From Ascaphus truei (Eukaryota > Chordata > Amphibia > Anura > Ascaphidae), in contig CM071568.1 of NCBI GenBank assembly GCA_036426205.1, positions 232,101,727-232,165,726 on the forward strand: 64,000 nucleotides of DNA, given 5' to 3'. The notes beneath the pieces were generated by a model. That model was not told the origin of the DNA and did not search any database. It saw only the letters and a program-made list of their open reading frames with translations. The number at the start of each line of letters is the position of its first letter. Position 1 is the first letter of the stretch. Shown piece after piece: positions 36,701-41,372 of this stretch. A program made the translations under genes and the position numbers.

Positions 36701-38474
36701 TTAATATTATTTACAAAGTTCGCCTAACAATATTTGTAGACATTAGAACCCAAGGATTTACTGCCCTTACCAAGTGTAGACCTGCCCTCTGTAGTTTGTT
36801 ATTTGACATGCAAGGACTGTAATTAAATCTAAATACCTTTTCACATTGAGGTAGGGCAAACAAGAAAATAAAAGAATCCCCATTGTAACTAAAAGAATTA
36901 AAATATTATTGAAAATGATTTGGACATAACTATAGTTATCTGATTTTCTTTAATAATATAATCACCCAGATCCGGCGTTAATTGCCATTGACTTGAATGG
37001 TGTGATATCCCTGCATCGATGCCTAGTAAATCTACCTTTATAATTGTAAAGATTAAAACCATTGGTAAACCCAGGAACTGCGCATGGGTGGATGTGGAAG
37101 GGAAACTCCCAGAGTTATGACCGATACACAAATCCTCCTTTTTCCATTAGTTCCCAAAAACCTGTGATAACTGCATCTTTACCAGACTAGTATCTTAGTA
37201 ATGTCATTTGTAATGAGCTTTCGAGACCTCCCACGTGTCTACTTCTTCTCTGTTTATGGCTTCTAATCAATAAATGCCTGGAATAACAGCACTGTGAACC
37301 TACTGACCATACCAGTTTATTGTGAGTTTCATGTGAAATGCTTAGAGTGCCTTTCAAAGCACACTGTGGTTAAATTCCTGGTGAAATGAAGAGGTTAAAG
37401 AAATTTGTCTCTTGTCCATGACACATGGTCAAAAATCACAACATAATATTGGAAGGGTCCAAGCCAATCTTAACACTTTTGGTACTGTAGGTAATTACAT
37501 TGTTGCCACCAAAGCAATGTCAAGCATGTGCTCAATGCTTTTTTCACAAAGGGTGTAAGAATGATGTTCTTGTCCATGGAGTAGGCAAACACAAATGACC
37601 ATTTGCTCTTAGGAGTACTGATATTGTTGGACACAATAACAACTGCAATATAAATGTGCAGTCATGATTAGACTTTAGCACTACTAAAGAACAAGAATGA
37701 AGGAGAGGAAAATAAGATTATATTTTGATTGGGCATTTATCTACCTATTGAAGCTATGATAAAGCTCCCAAAAAGTGCATCTAAACAAAGGTCTACAATT
37801 TCTTGCTTGCAGCTGCACCAAATGCAATGCACTTGTTAAATGAAGATCTTGCATTTGATGCAGTTCATTAAACAGAGGAGCATAGGCCAAGTCAGACCTG
37901 ATGGAGAATTTTGATGCACAATGGAAAAAAAAAATCTGCAAGATGCATACATTGTATACAGTACATCTCGTTATAAACGTGATAGCCGTGATCTTGATTT
38001 AACTGCCATTTATCTCAATGTCTCTATATATGTAAGCTATGAATCTTTTGCAAATTTCACCCGACATATGAAATGTACTCTGAGAGGGTCCATAGCATCA
38101 CATTACACATAGCCCCAATGGTTAGAGTTACATCTAATTGTAACCCAGCATATTAGCAAAGCATGCAGGCACATCAACATTTATGAGGTCTCTGCTTTGT
38201 TTTGCAGAAAAGGTGATAAGCACTTCCTCACTGAACTATGTACCTCTTGAGTCGCCGTTAGCCCTCCATTTTGTGTGATTGAAAATACCAACATTTCTTG
38301 GTTTTCTCGATCAAAAAAGTCCTTCAGCATCACCTCGTTCTGCTCATCCTCTACATAGTTCATCCATTTGTCTGCCTTGATCTTCATGATGTGCTGGAGT
38401 CGGCCACCCATGAATTCAACCCGCTCATCCTCCCAGAAAGGAGGTACTGGGGCTTCCTCCTCTTCCACTTCCAT
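1839..38474 (-). CDS. DNAH11: Axonemal dynein heavy chain 11-like, 5' part (coding exons 1-8, gene continues beyond left edge)
   Basis: This is the N-terminal tail of an outer-arm axonemal dynein heavy chain, the ATP-driven motor subunit of motile cilia. The join is 38474-38244, 35860-35717, 27948-27752, 26013-25824, 24807-24708, 13456-13245, 11629-11396, 2006-1839. It gives 1476 nt, or 492 uninterrupted codons. Every intron is GT-AG and exon phases agree at all seven junctions. Recognisable blocks include RVEFMGGRL (residues 19-27), [55 protein letters not shown] and [15 protein letters not shown]. From memory of the family these fit the DNAH11/DNAH9/DNAH17 group, with DNAH11 closest. Only the stem is present (start of the DHC_N1 region, used for dimerisation and intermediate-chain binding). 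The AAA motor ring would lie to the left. Introns are 1-11 kb and full of repeats. Family is near certain; the choice of DNAH11 over its paralogues rests on remembered sequences. Confidence 0.9.
2007..2740. other. DNAH11 intron 7, no feature recognised
   Basis: AT-rich sequence just upstream (in gene direction) of exon 8. It supplies the exon 8 acceptor at 2007-2015. No repeat family or further exon was recognised. Confidence 0.5.
2747..2773. repeat. (TA)n microsatellite
   Basis: A pure TA run flanked by unclassified intronic sequence. Confidence 0.95.
2774..4328. other. Unclassified intronic repeat-like sequence
   Basis: There is no gene here. Around 3660 the text GAAATCCCTGCTCTC recurs as an arm of the hairpin at 26690. 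The segment near 3900-3990 resembles 10540-10640 (repeated TGTTTTGTTGG blocks next to GGGGGCAGCAGA-like text). This suggests fragments of the same MITE families, but I could not draw boundaries. Confidence 0.35.
4331..4955. repeat. GT-rich minisatellite and (GT)n tracts
   Basis: Degenerate units of roughly 30-40 bp read TGTGTGTATTTGGGGAGGGG plus a TTATTG spacer. They are interrupted by long (GT)n runs near 4645-4720 and 4880-4950. The same unit recurs at 6345-6515. The long open frames through this tract (runs of Cys-Val) are repeat translations, not proteins. Confidence 0.9.
4951..5060 (+). ncRNA. Hammerhead-ribozyme-like motif at the end of a Penelope-type repeat
   Basis: The sequence CTGAGGA, then GGTCC-loop-GGACC, then GAAAC reproduces the conserved hammerhead core (CUGANGA, stem II, GAAA) with a perfect 5-bp stem II. 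A weak stem I can be drawn between TGTATCC before the core and GGATGTA after it, using two G-U pairs. Penelope-like elements are known to carry such motifs in their terminal repeats. Catalytic activity is not implied by sequence alone. Confidence 0.45.
5096..5141. repeat. (TA)n microsatellite, left flank of a DNA transposon
   Basis: Interrupted TA run directly abutting the terminal inverted repeat that starts at 5142. Confidence 0.9.
5142..5539. mobile_element. Non-autonomous DNA transposon with ~27-bp terminal inverted repeats
   Basis: The left end contains CGACACACTTTATTCGAGC. The right end, reverse complemented, contains GCGACACACTTTATTCGAGC after CACTG. The shared inverted block is about 19-25 bp, and related text (CCCGGTAT / CGGGTATACC) follows inside. 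The element is about 400 bp with no coding capacity. It is flanked on both sides by (TA)n, which fits insertion at TA. Superfamily is not assigned. Confidence 0.7.
5540..5600. repeat. (TA)n followed by poly-C
   Basis: TA repeat to about 5572, then a short C homopolymer near 5586-5598. Confidence 0.9.
5601..6340. other. Unclassified interspersed sequence
   Basis: Moderately GC-rich sequence with short internal repeats (CTCACTCCCCG twice, AGGATAGGAGG). The frames that are open here lack any recognisable domain. It may be part of an LTR-like repeat, but no ends could be defined. Confidence 0.3.
6345..6515. repeat. GT-rich minisatellite (same unit as 4331-4955)
   Basis: Units of TATTTGGGGAGGGG plus TTATTGTGTGTG, interrupted by a short TA run. 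Confidence 0.85.
6541..7240 (+). mobile_element. CR1 LINE, 3' end with remnant of ORF2 C-terminus
   Basis: From about 6550 to 6852 the plus strand encodes [31 protein letters not shown] and [20 protein letters not shown], the hallmark C-terminal block of CR1 reverse transcriptase proteins. It is followed by the CR1 3'UTR ending near TTGAACTTGATGGACCTACG. The copy is 5'-truncated, as is usual for CR1, and lacks the RT core. It lies in DNAH11 intron 7 against the gene's direction. Confidence 0.9.
7262..7545. repeat. Short direct repeats of a ~35-bp unit
   Basis: A unit beginning CACGCTTATTGAAGCCTC and ending CACGCAGAAAACA occurs three times (about 7269, 7306 and 7504). The sequence GAGGATCCCTAATTA is also doubled near 7365-7395. 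It probably derives from one repeat that was locally duplicated. Confidence 0.8.
7888..8985 (-). CDS. Penelope-like element protein, C-terminal RT region plus GIY-YIG endonuclease
   Basis: This is a 365-codon intact frame. Residues 1-45 continue the RT palm ([25 protein letters not shown]). The centre carries the linker with a CQGCKAC cluster (224-230). Residues 260-345 form the GIY-YIG nuclease: VIY at 261-263, YVG at 273-275, Arg in REFRQR, Glu in LQKESKW. Penelope-like elements use this nuclease to cut target DNA and their RT to copy RNA. The frame lacks the RT fingers and catalytic YxDD, which would lie upstream. Matching upstream RT sequence is present but inverted at 9141-9430. Confidence 0.9.
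   Translation of the reverse strand: MFICNRPGHSFIEFINILNNNEFNLHLTYEIDTQEVTFLDLKISRGAGDQVETTIHRKKTATNSLLRYESHHPRRLKDGIPVGQFLRIRRNCSTITAFEDEALKMRGRFMERGYSNRCIRKAYRRAKFTDRTSLLSNYRPPVEDSKLIRFVGTFNNQWSEINAILKKHWPVLLEDPDFNDVLRPTPTLVSRRALNLKDQLVHSHLRPLTSSTWLTNRSVGNFKCQGCKACTHLSLSKTFFNWNNTKCFKVRQFINCRTKGVIYQVSCQCTKKYVGKTIREFRQRILEHLGAIRNHLDTPLANHIHQVHGGDITNLCFTGIESVPPSPRGGDWNRLILQKESKWIYLLGTLAPRGINEGFLFSPFI
9099..9140 (-). ncRNA. Hammerhead-ribozyme-like fold in Penelope terminal repeat
   Basis: Read on the minus strand, stem I is CCACCT paired with AGGTGG. The core is TTGAAAA (two changes from CTGAAGA), then a short GC/GC stem II, then GAAAC. Stem III is a 2-bp AC/GU pair around GTGC. The predicted cleavage triplet GTC ends at 9105. 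This is the minimal type I architecture described for Penelope-like elements. The two core changes may have killed activity. Confidence 0.6.
9141..9430 (+). pseudogene. Penelope-like RT fragment (fingers and palm), inverted relative to 7888-8985
   Basis: The plus strand encodes [24 protein letters not shown] (motif A with catalytic Asp) and [14 protein letters not shown] (the G-containing motif before YxDD). It stops at a (CA)n tract at 9430. Together with the minus-strand frame at 7888-8985 it would cover most of one RT, but the two halves point away from each other. The catalytic YxDD segment is lost at the break. Confidence 0.88.
9430..9478. repeat. (CA)n microsatellite
   Basis: CACACA/TACACA run that directly ends the Penelope RT fragment. 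Confidence 0.95.
9489..9745. repeat. GC-rich MITE-like repeat, copy 1
   Basis: It shares about 250 bp with 10208-10452: GGACCGGCTGCAG, a palindromic GGTCACGTGACC (9539-9550), CCCCGAGCGGCAAATTTC, and an end in CTGGGCCTTA. It ends at TTA, the TWA-type target of Harbinger-like elements. Confidence 0.8.
9980..10100. repeat. Minisatellite of ~18 bp
   Basis: About seven units based on GTACGGAGGGACGGGG. The open frame across it is a repeat translation. Confidence 0.92.
10208..10452. repeat. GC-rich MITE-like repeat, copy 2
   Basis: Direct repeat of 9489-9745 with about 90 percent identity by eye, including GGTCACGTGACC at 10256-10267. The segment between the copies (9746-10207) starts with GGCCCGCTCACAC after a shared TTA, as a nested element would. 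Confidence 0.8.
10741..10881. repeat. Foldback (hairpin) element
   Basis: Left arm 10741-10791 and right arm 10828-10881 are near-perfect reverse complements (AGTAATAATCCC...AATAATGCCCTGGCTGG). They enclose a ~36-bp loop. A further degraded arm-like copy follows at 10885-10945. The right arm alone recurs at 25210-25275 and a diverged hairpin at 27001-27127, so this is a dispersed family. Confidence 0.85.
10890..11395. other. DNAH11 intron 7 edge, AT-rich, no feature
   Basis: Only a degraded foldback arm and AT-rich sequence up to the exon 7 donor at 11395 are visible. Confidence 0.45.
11396..11629 (-). CDS. DNAH11: DNAH11 coding exon 7 (residues 359-436)
   Basis: This is a 78-codon exon with acceptor AATTCCAG, donor GAG|GTATTT and phase 0 at both ends. 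It encodes [32 protein letters not shown] and [19 protein letters not shown], consistent with the helical stem of the DHC_N1 region. Confidence 0.94.
12144..12312. repeat. Palindromic MITE
   Basis: The left half GCTCAACTCCAGTCCTCAAG...CAGGTTTTAAGGATATCC is repeated in inverse in the right half (GATATTCTTAAAACGTAACC...CTTGAGGACTGGAGATGAGC). A short central loop lies near CACTGAATGAGC. The element is about 170 bp, non-coding, in DNAH11 intron 6. Similar palindromes are common in amphibian genomes. Confidence 0.82.
12313..13244. other. DNAH11 intron 6, no feature recognised
   Basis: Mixed intronic sequence with a short T/ATT run at 12890-12915. No repeat family or alternative exon was recognised. 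Confidence 0.45.
13245..13456 (-). CDS. DNAH11: DNAH11 coding exon 6 (residues 288-358)
   Basis: The acceptor is TTAATTAAG and the donor is CCAG|GTACAG, 212 nt. It starts with CA, finishing the split Ala codon. It encodes [36 protein letters not shown] and [13 protein letters not shown]. This stretch is the strongest argument for DNAH11 rather than DNAH9 or DNAH17. Intron 5 upstream is 11.25 kb and contains the duplicated segment and the old LINE. Confidence 0.95.
13641..14597. repeat. Tandem duplication, copy 1 (with (GT)n and segment X)
   Basis: The segment from TGTGAGACAAATTGTTGAAT through a (GT)n run (about 14430-14498) and a 100-bp piece X (14499-14597) is followed by a second copy at 14622. 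It lies in DNAH11 intron 5. Copy 1 reads as clean sequence. Confidence 0.9.
14598..14621. repeat. (CA)n microsatellite between duplication copies
   Basis: About 12 CA units. Together with the (GT)n on the other side it forms an inverted pair flanking segment X. Confidence 0.95.
14622..15630. repeat. Tandem duplication, copy 2, indel-rich, with segment X inverted
   Basis: It matches copy 1 in order but with many single-base insertions and deletions (for example CTTCGGACCAACAAAGG against CTTGGAACCCAACAAAGG). After its (GT)n run (15395-15533) it carries the X segment in reverse complement (15534-15630), then (CA)n. The error-like pattern suggests unpolished long-read sequence or a second haplotype joined in tandem. 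Confidence 0.88.
15660..15720. repeat. (CA)n microsatellite
   Basis: About 24 uninterrupted CA units from about 15672. Confidence 0.97.
15721..16500. other. Unclassified non-coding repeat sequence
   Basis: It contains repeated GCCGATAAG/CTTATCG words in both orientations near 15900-16200, typical of a MITE interior, and the inverted pair TAGCGGCTAACCGCTA near 16290. A TTAGGGGCC start at about 15889 could be one terminus. The other end was not found. Confidence 0.4.
16510..16815. repeat. GC-rich minisatellite of ~30-36 bp units
   Basis: About nine degenerate units of the type GGTCCCCGCGGGTGTCTGGG plus GCCCTC. Both strands give long open frames here purely because of the repeat. Confidence 0.9.
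16816..17235. other. Unclassified sequence next to LINE end
   Basis: It contains another TTAGCGGTTAATAACCGCTA palindrome (17139-17158) like that at 16290. This suggests that 15.9-17.2 kb is one composite non-autonomous element. Confidence 0.35.
17236..20059 (-). pseudogene. APE-type LINE ORF2 (endonuclease plus reverse transcriptase), degraded and interrupted
   Basis: The frame starts at about 20059 with [13 protein letters not shown] (endonuclease start). It continues past an inserted LTR with [31 protein letters not shown] and PLSDHNQ. These are the APE catalytic landmarks. The RT follows: [55 protein letters not shown] (motif A) and [17 protein letters not shown]. It breaks off at 17236 before YxDD. 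Several stops and frameshifts make it inactive. The clade is not certain: the NYRGI...GKLF signature differs from the CR1 and L2 copies in this window. Orientation is the same as DNAH11. Confidence 0.85.
19398..20021 (-). mobile_element. Solo LTR (Gypsy type) inserted in LINE endonuclease
   Basis: It runs TGTAGG...GTTACA on the plus strand and is flanked by the perfect 5-bp repeat CCCTG (19393-19397 and 20022-20026). Its minus-strand start TGTAACAGGG matches the start TGTGACAGGG of the LTR at 61970-62479. Both have AATAAA 60-80 bp from the end (here 19460-19465). So it is a solo LTR of a related Gypsy family, read on the minus strand. Removing it restores the LINE frame from NWNIQG to [11 protein letters not shown]. 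Confidence 0.88.
20445..20738 (+). mobile_element. LTR-like segment between LINE ORFs
   Basis: It contains TGTATATAAGCC (TATA-like, about 20586) and, about 85 bp on, GGCAATAAAC (polyA signal), a spacing typical of LTR U3-R. Ends are uncertain (perhaps TGATTCC to CGACA) and no target duplication was confirmed. Confidence 0.4.
20740..22060 (-). pseudogene. LINE ORF1 with SGNH/GDSL esterase and coiled coil, degraded
   Basis: Upstream of ORF2 on the same strand, 22034-21735 encodes a coiled coil rich in Leu, Lys and Glu ([24 protein letters not shown]). Between 21560 and 20870 are ILIDSNGK (GDSL block), a YIIIH segment where the block III motif is expected, and [17 protein letters not shown] (C-terminal catalytic His region). 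ORF1 proteins of several APE-type LINEs carry such an esterase. Frameshifts split the domain. Confidence 0.7.
22306..22725. mobile_element. Harbinger-like MITE, GC-rich, TTA target duplication
   Basis: It is bounded by TTA on both sides (22303-22305, 22726-22728). Inverted ends are GGCCGAGTCCATAGA and GGCCCGGGCCATAGA. The inside is very CpG-rich with repeated GTGACGTCG. Same family type as 35307-35628 and 44316-44666. PIF/Harbinger elements duplicate TWA, which supports the assignment. Confidence 0.68.
22729..23330. other. Unclassified sequence upstream of the old LINE
   Basis: T-rich on the plus strand. It may be the degraded 5' region of the LINE at 17236-22060. No domain is legible. Confidence 0.3.
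23380..24215 (+). mobile_element. LTR-like fragment with primer-binding-site-like sequence
   Basis: A run resembling the 48.2-50.1 kb LTR (CTACAGGGA, GCGCATGCG-rich start, TAGTTATAT before the end) leads into TGGAGGCGCTG at 24075. A leader-like stretch follows with GGCGGAGGCTTAGGCCTCCGG, matching 50040-50090 in order. It appears to be a related but truncated LTR element. Left boundary is uncertain. Confidence 0.5.
24708..24807 (-). CDS. DNAH11: DNAH11 coding exon 5 (residues 255-288)
   Basis: The exon is 100 nt between acceptor ATCTCCAG and donor CATG|GTAAGC. It leaves one base (G) of an Ala codon that exon 6 completes. It encodes [13 protein letters not shown] and [10 protein letters not shown], the expected continuation after the CIYEQ motif. 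Confidence 0.9.
24930..25035. repeat. hAT-type MITE remnant
   Basis: It reads AATCCGCGGATCAAAG...CCAATCCGAGGATCC and ends in TTGCACATATCTAG. The reverse complement of that end (CTAGATATGTGCAA) resembles hAT MITE termini. A related end is at 25690-25710. Confidence 0.45.
25210..25280. repeat. Foldback element remnant (right arm only)
   Basis: TTCCAGCCAGGGCATTATTG through GGGATTATTACTTAAGTAAT matches the right arm of the hairpin at 10828-10881. The left arm is gone. Confidence 0.75.
25550..25712. repeat. hAT-type MITE remnant
   Basis: Repeated TTCGGATT/CGGACTG words are followed by GGCCAATCCGTCAAAATT and TTTGCACATTTCTA. The end resembles the remnant at 24930-25035. Confidence 0.4.
25824..26013 (-). 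CDS. DNAH11: DNAH11 coding exon 4 (residues 191-254)
   Basis: The acceptor is CTTTAG and the donor is CAG|GTACGT, 190 nt. The first G completes the Lys codon split from exon 3. The exon contains [29 protein letters not shown] and ENLLCIYEQ. This is the best conserved stem motif among ciliary dynein heavy chains and was the first clue to the gene. Confidence 0.95.
26690..26749. repeat. Short hairpin repeat
   Basis: GAATTCATGAAATCCCTGCT...CTC at 26689-26710 pairs with GAGAGCAGGGATTTAATTC at 26729-26747. The loop is about 18 bp. The arm word also occurs at 3660. Confidence 0.75.
27001..27127. repeat. Foldback element, diverged copy
   Basis: The left arm (ACTCCCTCAGAACAGGGCAT) pairs with the right arm (TAATGCCTTGTCCTTCGGGA). 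The family is that of 10741-10881 but with a different loop. Confidence 0.7.
27355..27566. mobile_element. MITE with TA target duplication and CAGATGTAG ends
   Basis: TA-CAGATGTAGCAAACC at the left and TATTACTACATCTG-TA at the right give inverted ends of about 11-13 bp. The GC-rich interior includes GGTCACGTGACT (27399-27410). Related end sequence, TTGCTACATCTGTAG, occurs at about 60719. Length is 212 bp, non-coding. Confidence 0.65.
27752..27948 (-). CDS. DNAH11: DNAH11 coding exon 3 (residues 126-191)
   Basis: The acceptor is TTCCATCAG and the donor is AA|GTAAGT. The 197 nt enter in phase 0 and leave after two bases of a Lys codon, which exon 4 completes. It encodes [23 protein letters not shown] and KTLLPVPTV, all diagnostic of the outer-arm heavy-chain stem. 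Confidence 0.9.
28128..28892. repeat. Minisatellite of ~30 bp in DNAH11 intron 2
   Basis: About 25 degenerate units of ACTGGTACTGATACTGTACT plus GGGGCTGTA. Read on the minus strand it gives open frames of Tyr, Gln, Ser repeats. These are repeat translations without start context or domain. Confidence 0.95.
28893..30140. other. DNAH11 intron 2, no feature recognised
   Basis: Ordinary AT-rich intron sequence. Nothing coding or repetitive was recognised. Confidence 0.45.
30144..31759 (-). mobile_element. Full-length Tc1-like DNA transposon
   Basis: It is flanked by TA (30142-30143 and 31760-31761). The ends CAGTTAGGTCCGGAAATAAT and the reverse complement CAGTAAGGTCCGGAAATAAT are identical for about 30 bp apart from one base, and similarity extends to about 60 bp. 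At 1616 bp with one transposase gene, it has the usual Tc1 size and layout. It sits in DNAH11 intron 2. Confidence 0.95.
30398..31400 (-). pseudogene. Tc1-like transposase (DD34E), frameshifted
   Basis: The start at 31400 gives [18 protein letters not shown] and an [15 protein letters not shown] helix-turn-helix. After frame changes come TDETKINLY (first Asp), [22 protein letters not shown] (second Asp) and [11 protein letters not shown] (Glu). All three catalytic residues are still encoded. The gene is broken by at least two frameshifts and stops, such as Trp to TGA before TDETK. The enzyme would cut and paste the element at TA sites. At about 334 codons it is close to full family length. 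Confidence 0.9.
31850..32360. repeat. GT/GA-rich minisatellites
   Basis: TGTGTGTG-rich units to about 32050 are followed by tandem GTGAGTGAGAGGGGTGC units (32160-32350). Proline/histidine-rich frames on the other strand are artefacts of the repeat. Confidence 0.9.
32361..34579. other. DNAH11 intron 2, mostly featureless
   Basis: At 32460-32620 a repeat-like stretch (CTAGGGCGGCAAAATTTGG, CCCGGGCCCGGACACCCTGC) resembles text near 3975. The rest is AT-rich with no gene or repeat recognised. Confidence 0.4.
34588..34687. mobile_element. 100-bp hAT-type MITE with perfect 8-bp target duplication
   Basis: ATGCCAAC precedes (34580-34587) and follows (34688-34695). The ends TAGAGACGGGTGAA and reverse-complemented TAGAGATGGGGGAA are inverted repeats. 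The 8-bp duplication and TAGAG-type end fit the hAT superfamily. No coding capacity. Confidence 0.85.
35307..35628. mobile_element. Harbinger-like MITE
   Basis: GGCAGCGTCCATAGAGTG at the left pairs with the reverse complement of the right end, GGCTGCATCCATAGA. Flanks are TAA and TTA, both TWA-type but not identical. It is CpG-rich with GGTCACGTGAGC at 35463-35474 and GCGGTTCG...CGAACC words shared with 44316-44666. Confidence 0.7.
35717..35860 (-). CDS. DNAH11: DNAH11 coding exon 2 (residues 78-125)
   Basis: The exon has 48 codons between acceptor TTCTGCAG and donor GAG|GTATGA, phase 0 at both ends. It encodes a VYIMKKM...LIFGELS...LVEE segment that continues the dynein stem. It is too short to show up as a protein in a simple ORF scan. 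Confidence 0.87.
35861..38243. other. DNAH11 intron 1, no feature recognised
   Basis: 2.4 kb of AT-rich intron with exon 2 acceptor and exon 1 donor at its ends. No repeat or alternative exon was recognised. Confidence 0.5.
38244..38474 (-). CDS. DNAH11: DNAH11 coding exon 1 (residues 1-77, start codon)
   Basis: The ATG is at 38474-38472. An in-frame TAA lies two codons upstream and the context is GGGATGG, a strong Kozak site, so this start is well supported. The exon ends in CAA GAG followed by donor GTACAT, phase 0. After an acidic N-terminus come RVEFMGGRL and [11 protein letters not shown], matching the beginning of the dynein stem in DNAH11-type chains. The open frame runs 21 codons past the donor as intron read-through. 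Confidence 0.88.
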
Positions 38475-39720
38475 CCCTTAGACTACTCACTGACACTTTG
38501 ATCACAGGTTGAGCTGCAGTGTGGTCCCTGGACACAGCAAAGGAGGACAGTAATGAGAAGTCATAGTATTCCACACCCAAGCTCTATGTCTGCACTTACT
38601 GTACAGAAGATTAAAACCATTACCATATACTTCATCTGAAACTCACACACTTAAGTCAGATGTATTACTGTACATTAATAAGGACAAACAAGTTATATAA
38701 GTGTAAAGTGATTAGCAAATAGTGAACAGTCCATAATCCTTCTCTCAGAGCCTTTAGGTATAGTGTTTTCACCTTCATACATTCTCTGTCTTCATTCTAT
38801 GTCACTCTTATAATTCTCCCTTTCTTTTTGCTAAATCTGACTCATTCACTGTTTTGTTGTTTCATTAATTTGCTCCGTCACTTTGTTCTGTTCTCATTCA
38901 CTCTTTCACTGACATACACATACACTCCTCACTGTTTATCTCATTCATTCACTTGACTGTGCCTTGACACTTACTTGACTCCTGTTCCTCACTCAGTCAC
39001 TCTGAATATACATTAGGGTTCCACTCATTCATCCTGTGCCCCTCTCACTCACTTCGTTTTTACCCATTCACTTACATAGCTGCCAATTCATTCTCCTGGG
39101 AATAATTCTCAATTACTAGAAGACAGACTGATGGCCTTAAATACTTCTTTAAAGTCTCATTCTCATCAAGATGTCAGTTTTGGTCCAGAGAGTTCAAATC
39201 ATTATTTTGCTAGGACTTTCCTTCACTTGTGCTGCACATCCCACATTCAACTTTCCACTATTGCTCATCCAGCCCCTCTTGCATACGGCCTATCCTTACA
39301 TACTGCTTATCCGTACATACTGTCTATCTTATTTACTCTCTCTTGCTTTTTCATTCAGCACCTCGCTTTTTTCACACTTTATTCCTCCTGTACCTCACTC
39401 CCCCTATCCCCCCTCCCCCCCAAACACACACACACTCTCCTTCACTGTTGTACAGTACCTTCCCTTGCTGCAGTTGTTCTCTCTGTACCTGACTCCTGTT
39501 GCGTTTCGGTCAGGTCCTTATCTATCCCTCCTGTGTTTGCTGTGAACTCGCTATCTCGCTGCTCCTCCAACGTTCCCCAAGTAGCGTGGCTTGGGTCTCA
39601 CTGGGCGTGAATAGGAGATGCAGCGGCGTCCTGTTACCCTGGGGACCCAGTCACAGCGCCTGCACCGCCTAACTCATACAGCAGTAAACAGTGCCCGCCC
39701 CTGACTGCCTCTTGTTCCTC
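38475..39720 (-). promoter_or_regulatory. 5' flank of DNAH11, possible 5'UTR and promoter
   Basis: The sequence directly upstream of the ATG contains no other gene. No TATA box is evident close to the start. It becomes moderately GC-rich around 39480-39700. At 39633 there is GTTACC followed by CTGGGG, which matches one half of an RFX X-box (GTNRCC) but not the second half. RFX and FOXJ1 control of ciliary genes is known; a functional site here is only a guess. The transcription start cannot be placed by eye. Confidence 0.25.
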
Positions 39721-40729
39721 CTGGCTGCTGAGTGCACACAGTGACATTCATTTATTTCCTCTAGTGAAAGAAATGTAACCGTGTCACCTTAAAGCTATGA
39801 AAACACATGCAAAGTCATGAGCTGCCTTTCATATCCAAAAGAAATATTATTTTTCGCGTTTTTTTATTTATTTTTTGTAGCAGCTATGTGTATGCAGCGG
39901 GAAGCTATGTCCACACGCGGGGACTGAAAGATATGATGGCGAGGTCCTGCTCAGAAAAAAAAACCCAATGCTTTTAAGCTGAAATGCTTCTCAGGAACAC
40001 ATGTAGATCACAACCTTGGGCAAATGCAAACTTTTCTCGGCATTCCCCTCCCTCTTTCCCTCCTAGCCCTGTCAAGGTTTTATGAAGGATGACAATCATT
40101 GGAAGACGAATGAGTAATTTCAATAAATCCCTGCTACAAAACTGGGGCCGTTCTGGTGAAGAATAAATGCATTAAAATGCATCTGTTTTTTTATATTGAT
40201 AAGTCTGTGAGTTAAGATTGCAACGGAAACGTTCGTAAATTGTCCTGATTTACTAAGCACTCAATTCCTCTCACGCTCCTGTGGCTCACTTCAATGGCAA
40301 ATGACATGAGCAAATCTGTTTGCCCCTTGTGCTTAATCTGCCTATACATCCCCCAAACACTTCACAATGTCCCATGTTTTGTGTGAGATTCTGACAAAGA
40401 CGGTGTACGCTAGCTTGGTATTTTAATAGCAACATAAAATGTTGTGAAACTTGTCCCTAACCTGTACAGCCACTTGCAAATGCAAAGCCAACACAAAAAG
40501 CACATGTGGAAAATAATTCACACCATTTTAAAGCATCAGTCTCCCTTAAAAAAAAAAATGAAGTCATAACATATTCTGATAGTTTTATGTTGTGCTAATT
40601 TTTTTTTATTAGCTTTCCATGGGGGCAAAAAAATTTTTTTGCTACCATGGCAGCCTCTGTTAATGTGTGGAAATGATAGAAGCCATTTTACCCTGCTAGG
40701 GAGGTACAATTTCTGAATCTACAGGATTC
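39721..40729. other. Intergenic sequence, no feature recognised
   Basis: AT-rich upstream DNA. No gene, repeat or clear regulatory element was recognised. Confidence 0.4.
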
Positions 40730-41154
40730 CACAACAGTAGGGTGACCATTCGTCCCGTTTTTGCCGGGACAGTCCCGTTTTTTTCTGCTATGTCCCAGTT
40801 TTAGCTCCGTCCCGGTTTTGTCCCGTTTGTTTCCCTGGTCCCGGTATTGCGGGGCAGCGGCGGTGAGGAGAATGCAGCGGCCGGTAAGTATTTTATTCTA
40901 TGTGTGTGTGGGAATGCTGCCGGGGGGACTGAATGAAGGAGAATGCCGGGGGCGGGACTTAGAATCCCGGCCCGCAGGGGATTGGTCGCCGGCAGGTCAG
41001 AGGAAGCCGGGGGCGGGGCTTCCGCTTTGTGCGAGCATACGTGAGTGTGTCTATCTTCCCGCTCCCGGCTCCTCTGTGCGCAGTGAGTGTCCCCCTTCTG
41101 TCCCGGGTCCCAGCCAGGGGGGGGGAGGTGGTAGCGGGGGTGCGCCTGCCTTTG

Positions 41155-41335
41155 TACCACCTTGTACCTTTGCCCCCCCGGCGCTTCCACCTTTGCCCCT
41201 GGCGCTCCCACCTTTGCCCCCCGGCGCTCCCACCTTTGCACCCCGGCGCTCCCACCTTTGCCCCCGGCGCTCCCACCTTTGCCCCCCTGGCGCTCCCACC
41301 TTTGCCCCCTGGCGCTCCCACCTTTGTCCCCTGTG
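41155..41335. repeat. GC-rich minisatellite of ~18-20 bp inside the hAT element
   Basis: About nine units of GGCGCTCCCACCTTTGCCCC. The overlapping long frames on both strands are caused by this repeat. Confidence 0.93.
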
Positions 41336-41372
41336 GGTGTGTGTGAGTGTGTGTATATCAGTGGGTGGGTGT

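Noticed and set aside
39131..39610. Open plus-strand frames upstream of DNAH11
   Set aside because: Low-complexity CT-rich sequence, three frames open at once, no family resemblance.
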